NCBI GenBank assembly: GCA_900543795.1
Contig: UQSH01000001.1
Location: 1 to 64,000, forward strand
DNA from: an uncultured Oscillospiraceae bacterium
GTDB taxonomy: Bacteria > Bacillota > Clostridia > Oscillospirales > Acutalibacteraceae
Direction: 5' to 3'
DNA length: 64,000 bases
In this document: in pieces, positions 16,764 to 24,934 of the stretch
Numbering within the stretch: the first letter of the stretch is position 1
Layout of the letters: every line of letters begins with the position of its first letter
Program-made: the position numbers and the translations under genes
Notes under the pieces: model-generated
Seen by the model: the letters and a program-made list of their open reading frames with translations, nothing else
The model's database searches: none
Told to the model about the DNA's origin: nothing

Positions 16764-16785
16764 AAGTAATAAATGGTATAGATTT

Positions 16786-17298
16786 ATGAAAAGTAATCAA
16801 ACAACATCTAACAGAATAAATGAATTATATATGGCGATTGTCAGCAATGAAAAGCCGAAAACACGTATAAGAAAGGTTATTTCCTATCCAAACAAGAAAA
16901 AGCCAAAGTATTTCTATGTTGTAACAATAAGCAAAAATGAAAAGCAGTTTACCGAGCGTGTTAATGAATTTAATAAGCTTTTGCTTGATAATTTAAAACC
17001 AAATGAAAGACTTGTTTACAACGATGATTGCTTTTGCATAGTGTCCGATGAATATGAAATATCATATACTTTTGAAGGCTATTACAAGCAATCAAATAAA
17101 AAAGGAATTATCATAAATGACGTTGCAGATGAAAAACCGCTATGCAGAATGGGATTTGAATTTGCAATTAAGCATGCAAAAAAATACAATGTTTATGATT
17201 TGGCAATCAGCAAAATGGATAATTCCGGCTGGCAGGAAAAGTACCTAAATTCAGCAGACCGATTAGTTGCCCTTATTAAGCACGAGAGGGGGAAGTGA
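16786..17298 (+). CDS. Unrecognised protein, second of a three-gene operon
   Basis: The product has 170 aa, soluble and lysine-rich (KPKTRIRKVISYPNKKKPKYF). It starts at the ATG at 16786, 22 bases after the previous stop, with only a weak ribosome-binding site. It has regular secondary-structure patterning (ERLVYNDDCFCIVSDEYEI) but no motif I recognise. The next gene begins one base after its stop. Confidence 0.7.
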   Translation: MKSNQTTSNRINELYMAIVSNEKPKTRIRKVISYPNKKKPKYFYVVTISKNEKQFTERVNEFNKLLLDNLKPNERLVYNDDCFCIVSDEYEISYTFEGYYKQSNKKGIIINDVADEKPLCRMGFEFAIKHAKKYNVYDLAISKMDNSGWQEKYLNSADRLVALIKHERGK

Positions 17299-17299
17299 T

Positions 17300-17680
17300 G
17301 TGGAAAATAATAGAGCATGGAAGTATTGTGTTGTTGGAAATATTGTTAAAACGCGTATAGATGAAAACGGTATTTTGAGATATGGAACAAGTGCGTTTAC
17401 AGGTGGAACAAAGGTTTATATTTGCGGAAAATATTGGGATGAAAGAGCAAAAACGATTACTGTAATAGGTCTTAACAGATTTAAGAAATTTTCAGTGTCT
17501 GATATTCCGCCAAACGCAATTGAAAATGTTAGATGTCAAAGAGTATACAAGCCAAAGGTAATAGAAATTATGGATGACTTTGAATTTTGGGATTATTGGT
17601 GGGGAAATACAAAAAAGGAAAAGAAATCAGCTGAGCTTTTTGTTGAAAAATGGAACAAATTATTTAATGAAAAACAATAA
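17300..17680 (+). CDS. Unrecognised protein, third of a three-gene operon
   Basis: The product has 126 aa from a GTG at 17300, immediately after the TGA of the preceding gene, with GAGAGGGGGA as ribosome-binding site. It contains YCVVGNIVKTRIDENG and a Gly-rich beta-hairpin (TSAFTGGTKVYICGKYWDE), suggesting a small beta-barrel. It ends in a tryptophan-rich segment (FEFWDYWWGN) and a basic tail. No family is recognised. A terminator follows about 180 bases later. Confidence 0.65.
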   Translation: MENNRAWKYCVVGNIVKTRIDENGILRYGTSAFTGGTKVYICGKYWDERAKTITVIGLNRFKKFSVSDIPPNAIENVRCQRVYKPKVIEIMDDFEFWDYWWGNTKKEKKSAELFVEKWNKLFNEKQ

Positions 17681-17862
17681 AATCACAAAAAATGATTAAT
17701 AGAATTTTGAGCTGTTTGGAATTTCCGGACAACTCATTTTTTGTATTAAATTTTGTTGACAAATGGGAAGCATATGGATTAACTGATACTAATTGATATC
17801 AATATATATCAGTTGATGATAAAATGAGTGTAGTAATTGCTTTTGAAGAATTGAAAAATCAA

Positions 17863-17891
17863 GCCGAGAGGGGTGTCCTCTCGGCTCGGAT
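17863..17891 (+). terminator. Intrinsic terminator after the orphan operon
   Basis: GCCGAGAGG pairs with CCTCTCGGC over a short loop, followed by a T-rich stretch. The rest of 17681-18007 shows no other feature. Confidence 0.75.
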
Positions 17892-18007
17892 TTTTGCGGA
17901 TATGTAGTGCAATTTTCGTTAATTTTATGTTTTTAATGTAATTAGGCGCCCACTGTCGCTTTTGTTCAAGCCCCGAAAGTGGCTTAAATAGGGCATTTTG
18001 AAATTTT

Positions 18008-18091
18008 TTAATGCAAAAAAACACCAACCTCGGAAGCAGCCTCCATCTTAAATCTGTTGAGTGCGTCCTTAGCCTCTGGAACTGTTGCCAT
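18008..18091 (-). pseudogene. Truncated alpha/beta-type small acid-soluble spore protein (SASP)
   Basis: The 27 codons MATVPEAKDALNRFKMEAAS-EVGV-FLH contain the conserved N-terminal SASP block (PEAK.AL..FK.E.A.E.GV). The family is normally 60-90 aa, and the second DNA-binding helix is missing. A GAGGTG site precedes the ATG. The sequence after EVGV departs from the family at once, pointing to a deletion or insertion. Intact SASPs coat and protect spore DNA. The fragment implies a spore-forming ancestry. Confidence 0.75.
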
Positions 18092-18457
18092 TTCAAATAC
18101 ACCTCTTTTTCAATAAATTGCGTTTGCAAGTATAGTGTTTGCTTCAATTCACAATTTAAAATTGAAAAATTTTTACAAATTATACTTAAAAAATATTTTC
18201 AAACAGCAAATTATATTAGGCTTGTTTGAATAGTAAATGAAGTGCAATTCCTTTATTAATATTGTTGCAGGAAATTGTTTTAGTTTGTTTTAAAATTGAT
18301 AAATCAAATTGATAATTATCTTTAATTAGGGCATATCGCATTTGTGTATTTGTACCTTGAATTTAATCTCACGGCGCTTTTTATATTGTAAAAGCCCTTA
18401 CATTTATATATAATAGAATTAACGCTTATCACAGTAAACAGAAAGGCTTTTAAATAT

Positions 18458-19423
18458 ATGGAAAAATTTAAATGGGCGTATATAGGAAGCGGCAGCATAG
18501 CCAAATCAACGGCAAACGATATACTCAAAGGCAATCATAAAATTGCTTCGATTTACAGCAGAAATGCTGAAAAAGCAAAGGCTTTTGCAAAAAGATACGG
18601 TGCCGTTGCGTTTGATAATTTTGAAGAATGTGTTTGCAGCGAGGATGTTGACGGAGTGTATATAGCAACACCTCACACCTCTCATATTGATTATGCCCTG
18701 CGGGCAATTAAGCTTGGCAAGCCTGTTCTTTGCGAAAAGCCCGTCGGCGTTTCTCTTAAAGATGCCGAAAGAGCTATTGAAGCAGCAAAAAGCGAAAAGG
18801 TTTATTTTTGCGAGGCTATGTGGACTTGGTTTTCCGATGTTGCGTTAACGGTTAAAAGGTGGGTGCAAAGCGGAGAAATAGGGGAGATAAAAGAGGTTGT
18901 GATTAACTATGCCTTTCCCGGTGTTCTTATGCCGAAAACCTCTCGTGTGCTGACTCCCGAAACTGCCGGCGGAGCGCTTCTTGATATAGGAATATACCCG
19001 ATAACCTATTGCTATAATCTTTTTGGCTATCCCGAAAAAATAATCTGCAATGGCAAAATTAAAAATTCAATTGATATTTCCGAAACGGTTGTGCTTGAAT
19101 ATAACGGATTTAAGTGTACGCTGAATATGTCGCTTTGTCGGCTAAAAGAAAATTGCTTTATAAAGGGCAGCAAAGGAACAATAAGCCTGCCTGCGTTTTT
19201 TCACATGGCTTCAAGGGCTATTCTTAAAAATGAAAACGGCAAACAGGTATTTAACGGCAAAACAGACTATTTAACGGAGTTTACGAGAGCCTCGCAGGAA
19301 ATCAATGAGGGAAAAACGGAATCGCAGTATATACCCTTTGAAGCCACAATGGCGTGCCTGCGAATAATGGATGAATGCCGCAGGCAAATGAATCTCGTTT
19401 ATCCCTTTGAGCATGAAATTTAG
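18458..19423 (+). CDS. Gfo/Idh/MocA-family NAD(P)-dependent oxidoreductase
   Basis: The product has 321 aa. An N-terminal Rossmann fold (WAYIGSGSIAKS) is followed by the family signature CEKPVG with its catalytic lysine near residue 95, and a C-terminal beta-sheet domain with GGALLDIGIYPI. It probably oxidises or reduces a sugar or cyclitol hydroxyl; no substrate can be assigned and no sugar genes are adjacent. It is transcribed alone. Confidence 0.9.
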   Translation: MEKFKWAYIGSGSIAKSTANDILKGNHKIASIYSRNAEKAKAFAKRYGAVAFDNFEECVCSEDVDGVYIATPHTSHIDYALRAIKLGKPVLCEKPVGVSLKDAERAIEAAKSEKVYFCEAMWTWFSDVALTVKRWVQSGEIGEIKEVVINYAFPGVLMPKTSRVLTPETAGGALLDIGIYPITYCYNLFGYPEKIICNGKIKNSIDISETVVLEYNGFKCTLNMSLCRLKENCFIKGSKGTISLPAFFHMASRAILKNENGKQVFNGKTDYLTEFTRASQEINEGKTESQYIPFEATMACLRIMDECRRQMNLVYPFEHEI

Positions 19424-19527
19424 CCAAAATTATTATATAGCAAACGAAGCAAAACAAATACTTTTATTGTTTTGTCGAATATGATATAATTTTGTTAACA
19501 CATAATTTTTATTTGGGAGGAATTAAA

Positions 19528-21294
19528 ATGCGTTGCGAAAAATGTGGTTCAAAAATATCGAAAAAATCAGAAATTTGTTCTAAATGTGGCAACAGAATCG
19601 GCGAAGCACCTGAAAAGGCAGAAACACAGCCGATACAAGAACAAACGACCAAAAAGACAATTACTGATTTCTGGCACAATCTCAATAAGTTCGGGAAAAC
19701 TCTCGTTGTATTTACAGTTATTTTTGCATTATTTTTTATTGTGTCAGTTCTAAATGGAAAAGTAGGTGCGTCTGTATTTTCATTTGTTCAAACCGTGTTA
19801 TGCACATTTTCGTTACTGATAAATATAGGTAAAATCGAAACGCCAAAAAGAAAACTTCCTGTTATTCTTTTTAGCGTTGCTTTGGTTTTTATATTTCCAT
19901 ATTTAGTTGCGTCAAGTTCAACAACAAGTAGCGCACAAGAATTTATTTGGTCTGATATAGTTATGAATGAAATGTTGCCTGAACCCAAATCAAATGTTGG
20001 TGAAATTATATCAAACGATAACGAAGCTCTCTTAATATATGTTCATAAAACTTCTGTTGATGATTATAACGAATATCTGTCTGCATGTGAAGAAAAAGGC
20101 TTTGTAATTGAATCTGATAAAGCCGAGGGAACTTTTGAAGCTTTTAATAAAGATGGATACAAATTAGATTTGAGTTATGAAAATGACGAAAAAAAGATGT
20201 GCATTGATTTAGAAGCACCAATGAAGCTCGGCGAAATCCAATGGTCTGAAACTGAAATTGCAAAGCTGTTACCTGTTCCTGAATATGATTTAGGAAGAAT
20301 TGAAAAAGATGATGTTTCGGAATACTCAGTGTATCTGAGTGGCGTTTCCTACGATAACTATGTTAAATATGTTGATGAATGTTCTAGAAATGGTTTTAAC
20401 ACAGATAGCACAAAAGATGAAAAAACATTCAGCGCTAAAAATACTGATGATTATTCACTTATAGTTGAATATGAAGGAAACAGTATAATTTATATATCAA
20501 TTAAAGAGCCGGAATATAATATTGACATTAATGTTGAATATGCAGACGAAATACTCGACAATGACAACGATATTAACATTTATGTTGATGATACGGATTT
20601 AGGAACAATACGCCACGATAGTACCGACACTTTCAATTCGGTATTAAATAAAGGAATACATACAATAAAATTTGTAAATGCTGATGATGACGGTATAAGA
20701 AATGAGATTAGAATGAAAATCAGTAAACAGGAAACTTTGAAGTTTAGAATTACTTGTAGCGGTAATGAAATAAATATTGAAACCCTATCCGGTGATATTG
20801 ATATTCAAGTTAAATCAATAAAGTTCTCTGATACAACTGATGTGGAATTTCATTATTCAAGTAATCCTAACACTGTTTATTTTTCAGTAGAAATCAGTCC
20901 CGAAGGCGAAGAAGCAGATTATAGTACTCTCCTTGATTTCGTAAGCGAGAATCCCCAAGTTGCTACGATTGAATACGATAAAGATTCTTCAATTTCGCAA
21001 AAAGTTATTATAACGCCTGTTAGCGACGGAGAAACATATGTTTATATTCAATCCAAAGACGGCTCTGTAAAATCGGAAAAAATTAAAGTTGTTGTCGATA
21101 TTGAAAAAGAAACAACAACTGAATCTATCTATAACGAAACTACAACAGAGAAAAAAAGTGGAAAAATTGTTTATGTAGCACCAAAAGGCAAAAAGTATCA
21201 TTACAGCAAATCTTGTGCGGGCAAAAATGCAATGGAAAGGGATTTTGACGATGTAAAAGGCACCTATGACCCTTGTAAAAAATGTGTTGGATAA
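19528..21294 (+). CDS. Zinc-ribbon membrane protein with extracytoplasmic repeats
   Basis: The product has 588 aa from the ATG at 19528 (GGGAGGAATT site). A double CxxC zinc ribbon (CEKCGSK, CSKCGNR) opens the protein. Two or three membrane helices lie at ~55-140. Two related ~90-residue domains follow (WSDIVMNEMLPEPKSNVGEI and WSETEIAKLLPVPEYDLGRI). Then come beta-rich segments that look Ig-like and a threonine-rich linker. The C-terminus has a cysteine motif (YHYSKSCAGKNAM, YDPCKKCVG) resembling a small metal-binding module. It probably senses or binds something at the cell surface. It is followed by a terminator. Confidence 0.8.
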   Translation: MRCEKCGSKISKKSEICSKCGNRIGEAPEKAETQPIQEQTTKKTITDFWHNLNKFGKTLVVFTVIFALFFIVSVLNGKVGASVFSFVQTVLCTFSLLINIGKIETPKRKLPVILFSVALVFIFPYLVASSSTTSSAQEFIWSDIVMNEMLPEPKSNVGEIISNDNEALLIYVHKTSVDDYNEYLSACEEKGFVIESDKAEGTFEAFNKDGYKLDLSYENDEKKMCIDLEAPMKLGEIQWSETEIAKLLPVPEYDLGRIEKDDVSEYSVYLSGVSYDNYVKYVDECSRNGFNTDSTKDEKTFSAKNTDDYSLIVEYEGNSIIYISIKEPEYNIDINVEYADEILDNDNDINIYVDDTDLGTIRHDSTDTFNSVLNKGIHTIKFVNADDDGIRNEIRMKISKQETLKFRITCSGNEINIETLSGDIDIQVKSIKFSDTTDVEFHYSSNPNTVYFSVEISPEGEEADYSTLLDFVSENPQVATIEYDKDSSISQKVIITPVSDGETYVYIQSKDGSVKSEKIKVVVDIEKETTTESIYNETTTEKKSGKIVYVAPKGKKYHYSKSCAGKNAMERDFDDVKGTYDPCKKCVG

Positions 21295-21316
21295 GATTAA
21301 TTCTATATAAACAATC

Positions 21317-21346
21317 AAGCCGAGGGCATTTGCTCTCGGCTTAAAT
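21317..21346 (+). terminator. Intrinsic terminator
   Basis: AAGCCGAG pairs with CTCGGCTT, followed by an AT-rich tail, 22 bases after the zinc-ribbon gene. Confidence 0.75.
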
Positions 21347-21441
21347 CATTTTTATTGACAGCAACTCGCTAATAAAATATCATATAAATAAGGTTATATT
21401 ATGTGCTAAAACGACAAGTAAGCAAAAAGTGAGGCTGAACA

Positions 21442-21561
21442 ATGGCAAATTTTGTAACATCTTTAAGAATTATTTTTAGCATTGCAATGCTGTTTTGCCC
21501 TGCTTTTTCCCCTCCCGATAACGGTCAACATTTTCGGCTATACAGGAAGGACATTACATAA
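21442..21561 (+). pseudogene. CDP-alcohol phosphatidyltransferase stub
   Basis: Thirty-nine codons begin MANFVTSLRIIFSIAMLF and CPAFSP, the usual first helix of a PgsA/PssA-like phospholipid synthase. The CDP-alcohol motif (DG..AR...) that would follow is missing and the frame ends in unrelated sequence. It is an N-terminal stub left by a deletion, just before the GNAT-hydrolase gene. Confidence 0.6.
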
Positions 21562-21580
21562 GAACAAAGAGGACATAAAT

Positions 21581-22729
21581 ATGATTTTTGAAACAGATAG
21601 ATTGATTTTAAGACCTTGGACAATAGACGATGCAGAAAGCTTATATAAATATGCAAAGAACCCGTTGGTTGGTCCTATTGCAGGTTGGCCGATTCATACA
21701 AGCGTTGATAACAGTAAAGAGATTATCCAAACGGTGCTGTCGGCAGATGAAACCTATGCAGTGTGCTTAAAAGACAATACGGCAATCGGCAGTATTGGTC
21801 TTTTTCCGCCTGCTCAGACGCATACAAAATCAGGTGATGACGAAATTGAGATTGGATATTGGATTGGAGCTCCTTTCTGGGGAAAAGGCTTGATTCCCGA
21901 GGCTGTAAGGAAAATGCAGGAGCATGCATTCAATAATCTTGGAATCAAAGTGATGTGGTGCGGATATTATGACGGAAACGAAAAGTCAAGAAAATGTCAG
22001 GAAAAATGCGGTTTTATATTTCATCATACCGAAGAAAACAAGCCCTGCACATTGATGGGAGATTTTCGCACGGAGCATTTTACGAGAATTACAAAAAAGC
22101 AATGGCAGGAAAACAACTCCAAAAAGGACATTGTGGTTTATGTTCACGGCAAGGGTGGCAATGCAAGCGAGGCGGAGCATTATAAGCAATTCTTCAATGA
22201 GGATGTATATGGCTTTGATTATAAGTCAGAAAATCCTTGGGATGCAAAAACAGAATTTGTGAATAAATTCAAAGAGCTTTCCGATAAATACAATAAAATC
22301 ACTCTGATAGCAAACAGCATCGGTGCGTATTTTTCAATGAATGCTGGGATTGAAAAATTTATCGATAGGGCGTATTTCGTTTCGCCTGTTGTAAACCTTG
22401 AAGGGTTAATTCTTAATATGATTGAATGGGCAGGAACAACAGAGCAGGAGCTGAAGGAGAAGAAAATAATTCCTGTGGATTTCGGCGATGACTTGTCTTG
22501 GGATTACCTTCAATATGTCAGAAATCATAAGATATGCTGGACGGTGCCGACAGAAATACTTTTCGGAACTGCCGATAATATGCAATCGCTCGATACGATT
22601 AAGGAATTTTGCTCAAAAGCACCTGCTTCGCTTACGGTAATGGACGGGGGAGAGCATTGGTTCCACACAAAAGAACAAATGGAATTTTTAGATAAGTGGA
22701 TAAAAAATACTAACAAGGCTGATTCATAG
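21581..22729 (+). CDS. Fusion of a GNAT acetyltransferase and an alpha/beta hydrolase
   Basis: The product has 382 aa from the ATG at 21581 (AGAGGA site). Residues ~1-180 are a RimJ/RimL-type GNAT domain: TDRLILRPW at the N-terminus, the acetyl-CoA loop YWIGAPFWGKGL and the terminal NEKSRKCQEKCGF. Residues ~183-382 are an alpha/beta hydrolase with YVHGKGG (oxyanion region), the nucleophile elbow ANSIGA and a C-terminal catalytic histidine in GGEHWF. The two halves are usually separate proteins. The reading frame is continuous with no frameshift, so it looks like a true fusion. A tyrosine phosphatase gene follows after 11 bases. Confidence 0.85.
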   Translation: MIFETDRLILRPWTIDDAESLYKYAKNPLVGPIAGWPIHTSVDNSKEIIQTVLSADETYAVCLKDNTAIGSIGLFPPAQTHTKSGDDEIEIGYWIGAPFWGKGLIPEAVRKMQEHAFNNLGIKVMWCGYYDGNEKSRKCQEKCGFIFHHTEENKPCTLMGDFRTEHFTRITKKQWQENNSKKDIVVYVHGKGGNASEAEHYKQFFNEDVYGFDYKSENPWDAKTEFVNKFKELSDKYNKITLIANSIGAYFSMNAGIEKFIDRAYFVSPVVNLEGLILNMIEWAGTTEQELKEKKIIPVDFGDDLSWDYLQYVRNHKICWTVPTEILFGTADNMQSLDTIKEFCSKAPASLTVMDGGEHWFHTKEQMEFLDKWIKNTNKADS

Positions 22730-22740
22730 GAACAAGTAAT

Positions 22741-23202
22741 ATGATTAAAATTATGTTTGTATGCCACGGGAACATTTGCCGTTCGCCGATGGCTGAATTT
22801 GTGTTAAAGGATATGGTTAGGCGCAGAGGCTTGGAAAAGGATTTTGTAATTTCCTCCTCTGCTACAAGTACGGAAGAAATATGGAACGGTGTGGGTAATC
22901 CCGTTTATCCGCCGGCGAAAGCTGTTCTTGAAAATCACGGCATTAACCCAAGCGGTAAAAGAGCCGTTCAGTTGAAAGCCGGCGACTATGATAAGTATGA
23001 TTTGTTCATCGGTATGGACAGTGCCAACATTCGCAATATGACTCGTATTCTCGGCGGAGATAAGGACAACAAAATCCATAAACTGATGGAGTACACAGGC
23101 AGTAGTGCAGATGTTTCGGACCCTTGGTACACCCGTGATTTTGACAGGTGCTACAAGGACATCTATGCCGGTTGCGAAGCGTTGCTGAACAGCTTAATAT
23201 AA
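22741..23202 (+). CDS. Low-molecular-weight protein tyrosine phosphatase
   Basis: The product has 153 aa. The P-loop is near the N-terminus, C8 to R14 in VCHGNICRSPMAEF (CX5R), and the general acid loop is DPWYTRDF at about residue 122. It should dephosphorylate phosphotyrosine, or act as an arsenate-reductase relative. It lies 11 bases after the GNAT-hydrolase gene, 33 bases before another hydrolase and on the same strand, so the three may be one transcript. Confidence 0.93.
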   Translation: MIKIMFVCHGNICRSPMAEFVLKDMVRRRGLEKDFVISSSATSTEEIWNGVGNPVYPPAKAVLENHGINPSGKRAVQLKAGDYDKYDLFIGMDSANIRNMTRILGGDKDNKIHKLMEYTGSSADVSDPWYTRDFDRCYKDIYAGCEALLNSLI

Positions 23203-23235
23203 TTATTGATTGAAACTACGAAAGGATGAATTTTT

Positions 23236-23994
23236 ATGAAAACTAAACCATTCAAGATTACAAGCGAGGGTAACACATTAAGAGGAATACTTCTTAATTG
23301 TGATGCAAAAACGCCTAAAAAGACGGTCATTTTGTGCCACGGATTTGCAAGCAATATGCTCATAACATTGCCTTATGCAAAGGCATTTACAGACGCAGGA
23401 TATGCCGTAATTATGTTTGATTTTTGTATGTCCGGAAGCGGAATTTCAGGAGGTAAAAGTGTAAATATGAGCGTACAGACTCAAAAGAAAAATCTTTTTG
23501 ATGTGCTTGAATATGCGAAAAATCTTGATTGTGTTGATAACAATCATATAACCCTTTGCGGTTGCAGTCAGGGTGGACTTGTATGCTCGTTAGTAGCGGC
23601 CGAAAAAGAGGATGAAATTGAGAGGCTGATTATGTATTATCCCGCCCTTTGTATTCCCGATGATTCAAGACGCGGATGTGTAATCGGAACAAAGATCGAT
23701 CCAAACAATGTGCCTGACAGCTTTTACGGTGTTTTTGTCAAGCTCGGCAAAAAGTATGTTGAGGATGCAAAAGCACTTGACCCTTATGAGCAGATTTGCA
23801 CCTTCAAAAAGCCTGTTTTGATTATTCACGGAATTGAGGACAAGCTCGTTAAGATTGAATATTCAAGAAAAGCGAATGAGAGATATGAGAATTGCGAATT
23901 GATTGAGGTTCACGGAGACCACGGATTTCTCTTAAAGGGCTTTAATGCCGGCAAGAAAGCAACTGCAAAATATTTGAAGAATTTGGATTTGTAA
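23236..23994 (+). CDS. Alpha/beta hydrolase (serine aminopeptidase/lipase-like)
   Basis: The product has 252 aa. It has the oxyanion segment CHGFASN, the nucleophile elbow GCSQGG (S111), an acidic residue in GIEDKLV and the catalytic histidine in VHGDHGF. The substrate is unknown; carboxylester or acyl hydrolysis is likely. GAAAGGA precedes the ATG. It is probably co-transcribed with the phosphatase upstream. Confidence 0.9.
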   Translation: MKTKPFKITSEGNTLRGILLNCDAKTPKKTVILCHGFASNMLITLPYAKAFTDAGYAVIMFDFCMSGSGISGGKSVNMSVQTQKKNLFDVLEYAKNLDCVDNNHITLCGCSQGGLVCSLVAAEKEDEIERLIMYYPALCIPDDSRRGCVIGTKIDPNNVPDSFYGVFVKLGKKYVEDAKALDPYEQICTFKKPVLIIHGIEDKLVKIEYSRKANERYENCELIEVHGDHGFLLKGFNAGKKATAKYLKNLDL

Positions 23995-24000
23995 TGTGCT

Positions 24001-24120
24001 ATGAAAATTCTAATTGATGCAGACGGTTGTCCTGTTGTTAAGGAATTATTGGATAAATCCTACAACGAAATTCTCAACAAGCTTACAAAGAAGAAAAGAG
24101 CAGAAATATTATCAATGTAA
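24001..24120 (+). pseudogene. YaiI/YqxD-family (DUF188) stub
   Basis: Thirty-nine codons begin MKILIDADGCPVV, the conserved opening of the YaiI/YqxD family of about 150 aa. After residue ~14 the sequence switches to an unrelated lysine-rich tail (NEILNKLTKKKRAEILSM) that looks like the end of another protein. I infer a deletion joining two gene ends. Confidence 0.65.
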
Positions 24121-24171
24121 GACAAGCAGTAATTATAAAGTCCAAAAAATATCTCTTTGTTTGTGTCCATG

Positions 24172-24200
24172 TTGACGATATAAAAACTTAATGATATAAT
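24172..24200 (+). promoter_or_regulatory. Promoter of the riboswitch transcript
   Basis: TTGACG and TATAAT are 17 bases apart. Transcription would start near 24207, at the 5' edge of the aptamer. Confidence 0.75.
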
Positions 24201-24206
24201 GCAATT

Positions 24207-24290
24207 ACCATAAAGAGTGTGCGAGGGACAAGCCCGTTGACCACACAGCAACCTGCGTTTGTAAGGTGCTAATGCTTGTATGATGGGTGT
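24207..24290 (+). promoter_or_regulatory. SAM-I (S-box) type riboswitch, compact form
   Basis: The S-box core is visible in order: GAGGGACAAGCCCGTTGA, then GCAACC, then AAGGTGCTAA. P2 is GTGTG with CACAC, and P3 closes over ACC with GGT. The usual P4 hairpin is absent or very short. ATGATGGG at 24280-24287 is an exact complement of CCCATCAT at 24324-24331 in the terminator, giving a clear antiterminator. Ligand binding should therefore cause termination before the gene at 24393. SAM as ligand is inferred from the core consensus. Confidence 0.75.
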
Positions 24291-24321
24291 TGTGTTTGTG
24301 TTTTTAACACTCCTTTCTTTG

Positions 24322-24351
24322 CTCCCATCATAGCGATGGGAGTTTTCTTTT
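24322..24351 (+). terminator. Riboswitch expression-platform terminator
   Basis: CTCCCATC pairs with GATGGGAG over a 5-base loop, followed by TTTTCTTTT. It competes with the antiterminator at 24280-24287. Confidence 0.85.
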
Positions 24352-24392
24352 GCACTCTTTTGGAATTAATATTTTATTTAGGGAGTGTTACT

Positions 24393-24701
24393 ATGAGAAC
24401 AATCGCAGAATTATTAAATCTTGACGGCAGAGTGTATGTGTATCTGTCAAGCAAAAATTTTGCAAAAATATTTTTGCAAAATGCCGAATCAGAGGGCTTT
24501 CGCTTTGGCGACGGCAAGAAGCCCACAAAGAGAAAACGGGATGATATTTATGCCTTAAACAAGGATTTCACCATAAACTATGTGGGCTATATCGGGCATA
24601 TTGCCTTTCATCATCCTGAGGTGCCTAATAATTACAATCTCATCAGGGTTGACTATGCAGCCTATCTTTCAGGTGCAGAAAATTATATTATGGAAAAATA
24701 G
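24393..24701 (+). CDS. Unrecognised 102-aa protein under riboswitch control
   Basis: The product is small and soluble, starting MRTIAELLNLDGRVYVYL, with a GGGAG site. It contains a basic linker (GKKPTKRKRDD) and a conserved-looking aromatic segment (GYIGHIAFHHPEV). No membrane segment or catalytic motif is evident. It is the only gene between the riboswitch terminator and the next decayed stretch, so the riboswitch controls it alone. If the ligand is SAM, a role in methionine or SAM homeostasis is plausible but unproven. Confidence 0.7.
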   Translation: MRTIAELLNLDGRVYVYLSSKNFAKIFLQNAESEGFRFGDGKKPTKRKRDDIYALNKDFTINYVGYIGHIAFHHPEVPNNYNLIRVDYAAYLSGAENYIMEK

Positions 24702-24746
24702 AAAAAGACGGCGGTGGAAATATTCATAATCTTGGCGTATAATAGT

Positions 24747-24869
24747 ATGTATCAGACTGCACTTGTATTAAGAAATGCTGATTTATCAAAATATAAAGTC
24801 AGTATGCGCCTGTTGATTGAAAAGGATATTGCACAAACAGAAGCGATTTTGATAACTTCAAATTCATAG
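24747..24869 (+). pseudogene. Short ORF, possible gene remnant
   Basis: Forty codons, MYQTALVLRNADLSKYKVSM onward, ending at a TAG. It has no clear ribosome-binding site or recognisable family. It lies among other stubs and is probably a fragment, but chance cannot be excluded. Confidence 0.2.
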
Positions 24870-24934
24870 CAACAACGGGTTGCTTTACAATTTGATATAT
24901 TGAGAATACAATGTTTATGGAGGTGGAAAAATTT

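Noticed and set aside
17809..18147. Minus-strand 112-codon frame
   Set aside because: It overlaps the SASP fragment in another frame and a terminator, and has no ribosome-binding site.
23995..24120. An intact small protein in its own right at the YaiI-like start
   Set aside because: The first 14 residues match the family exactly and the rest does not, which fits a deletion junction better than a new short gene.
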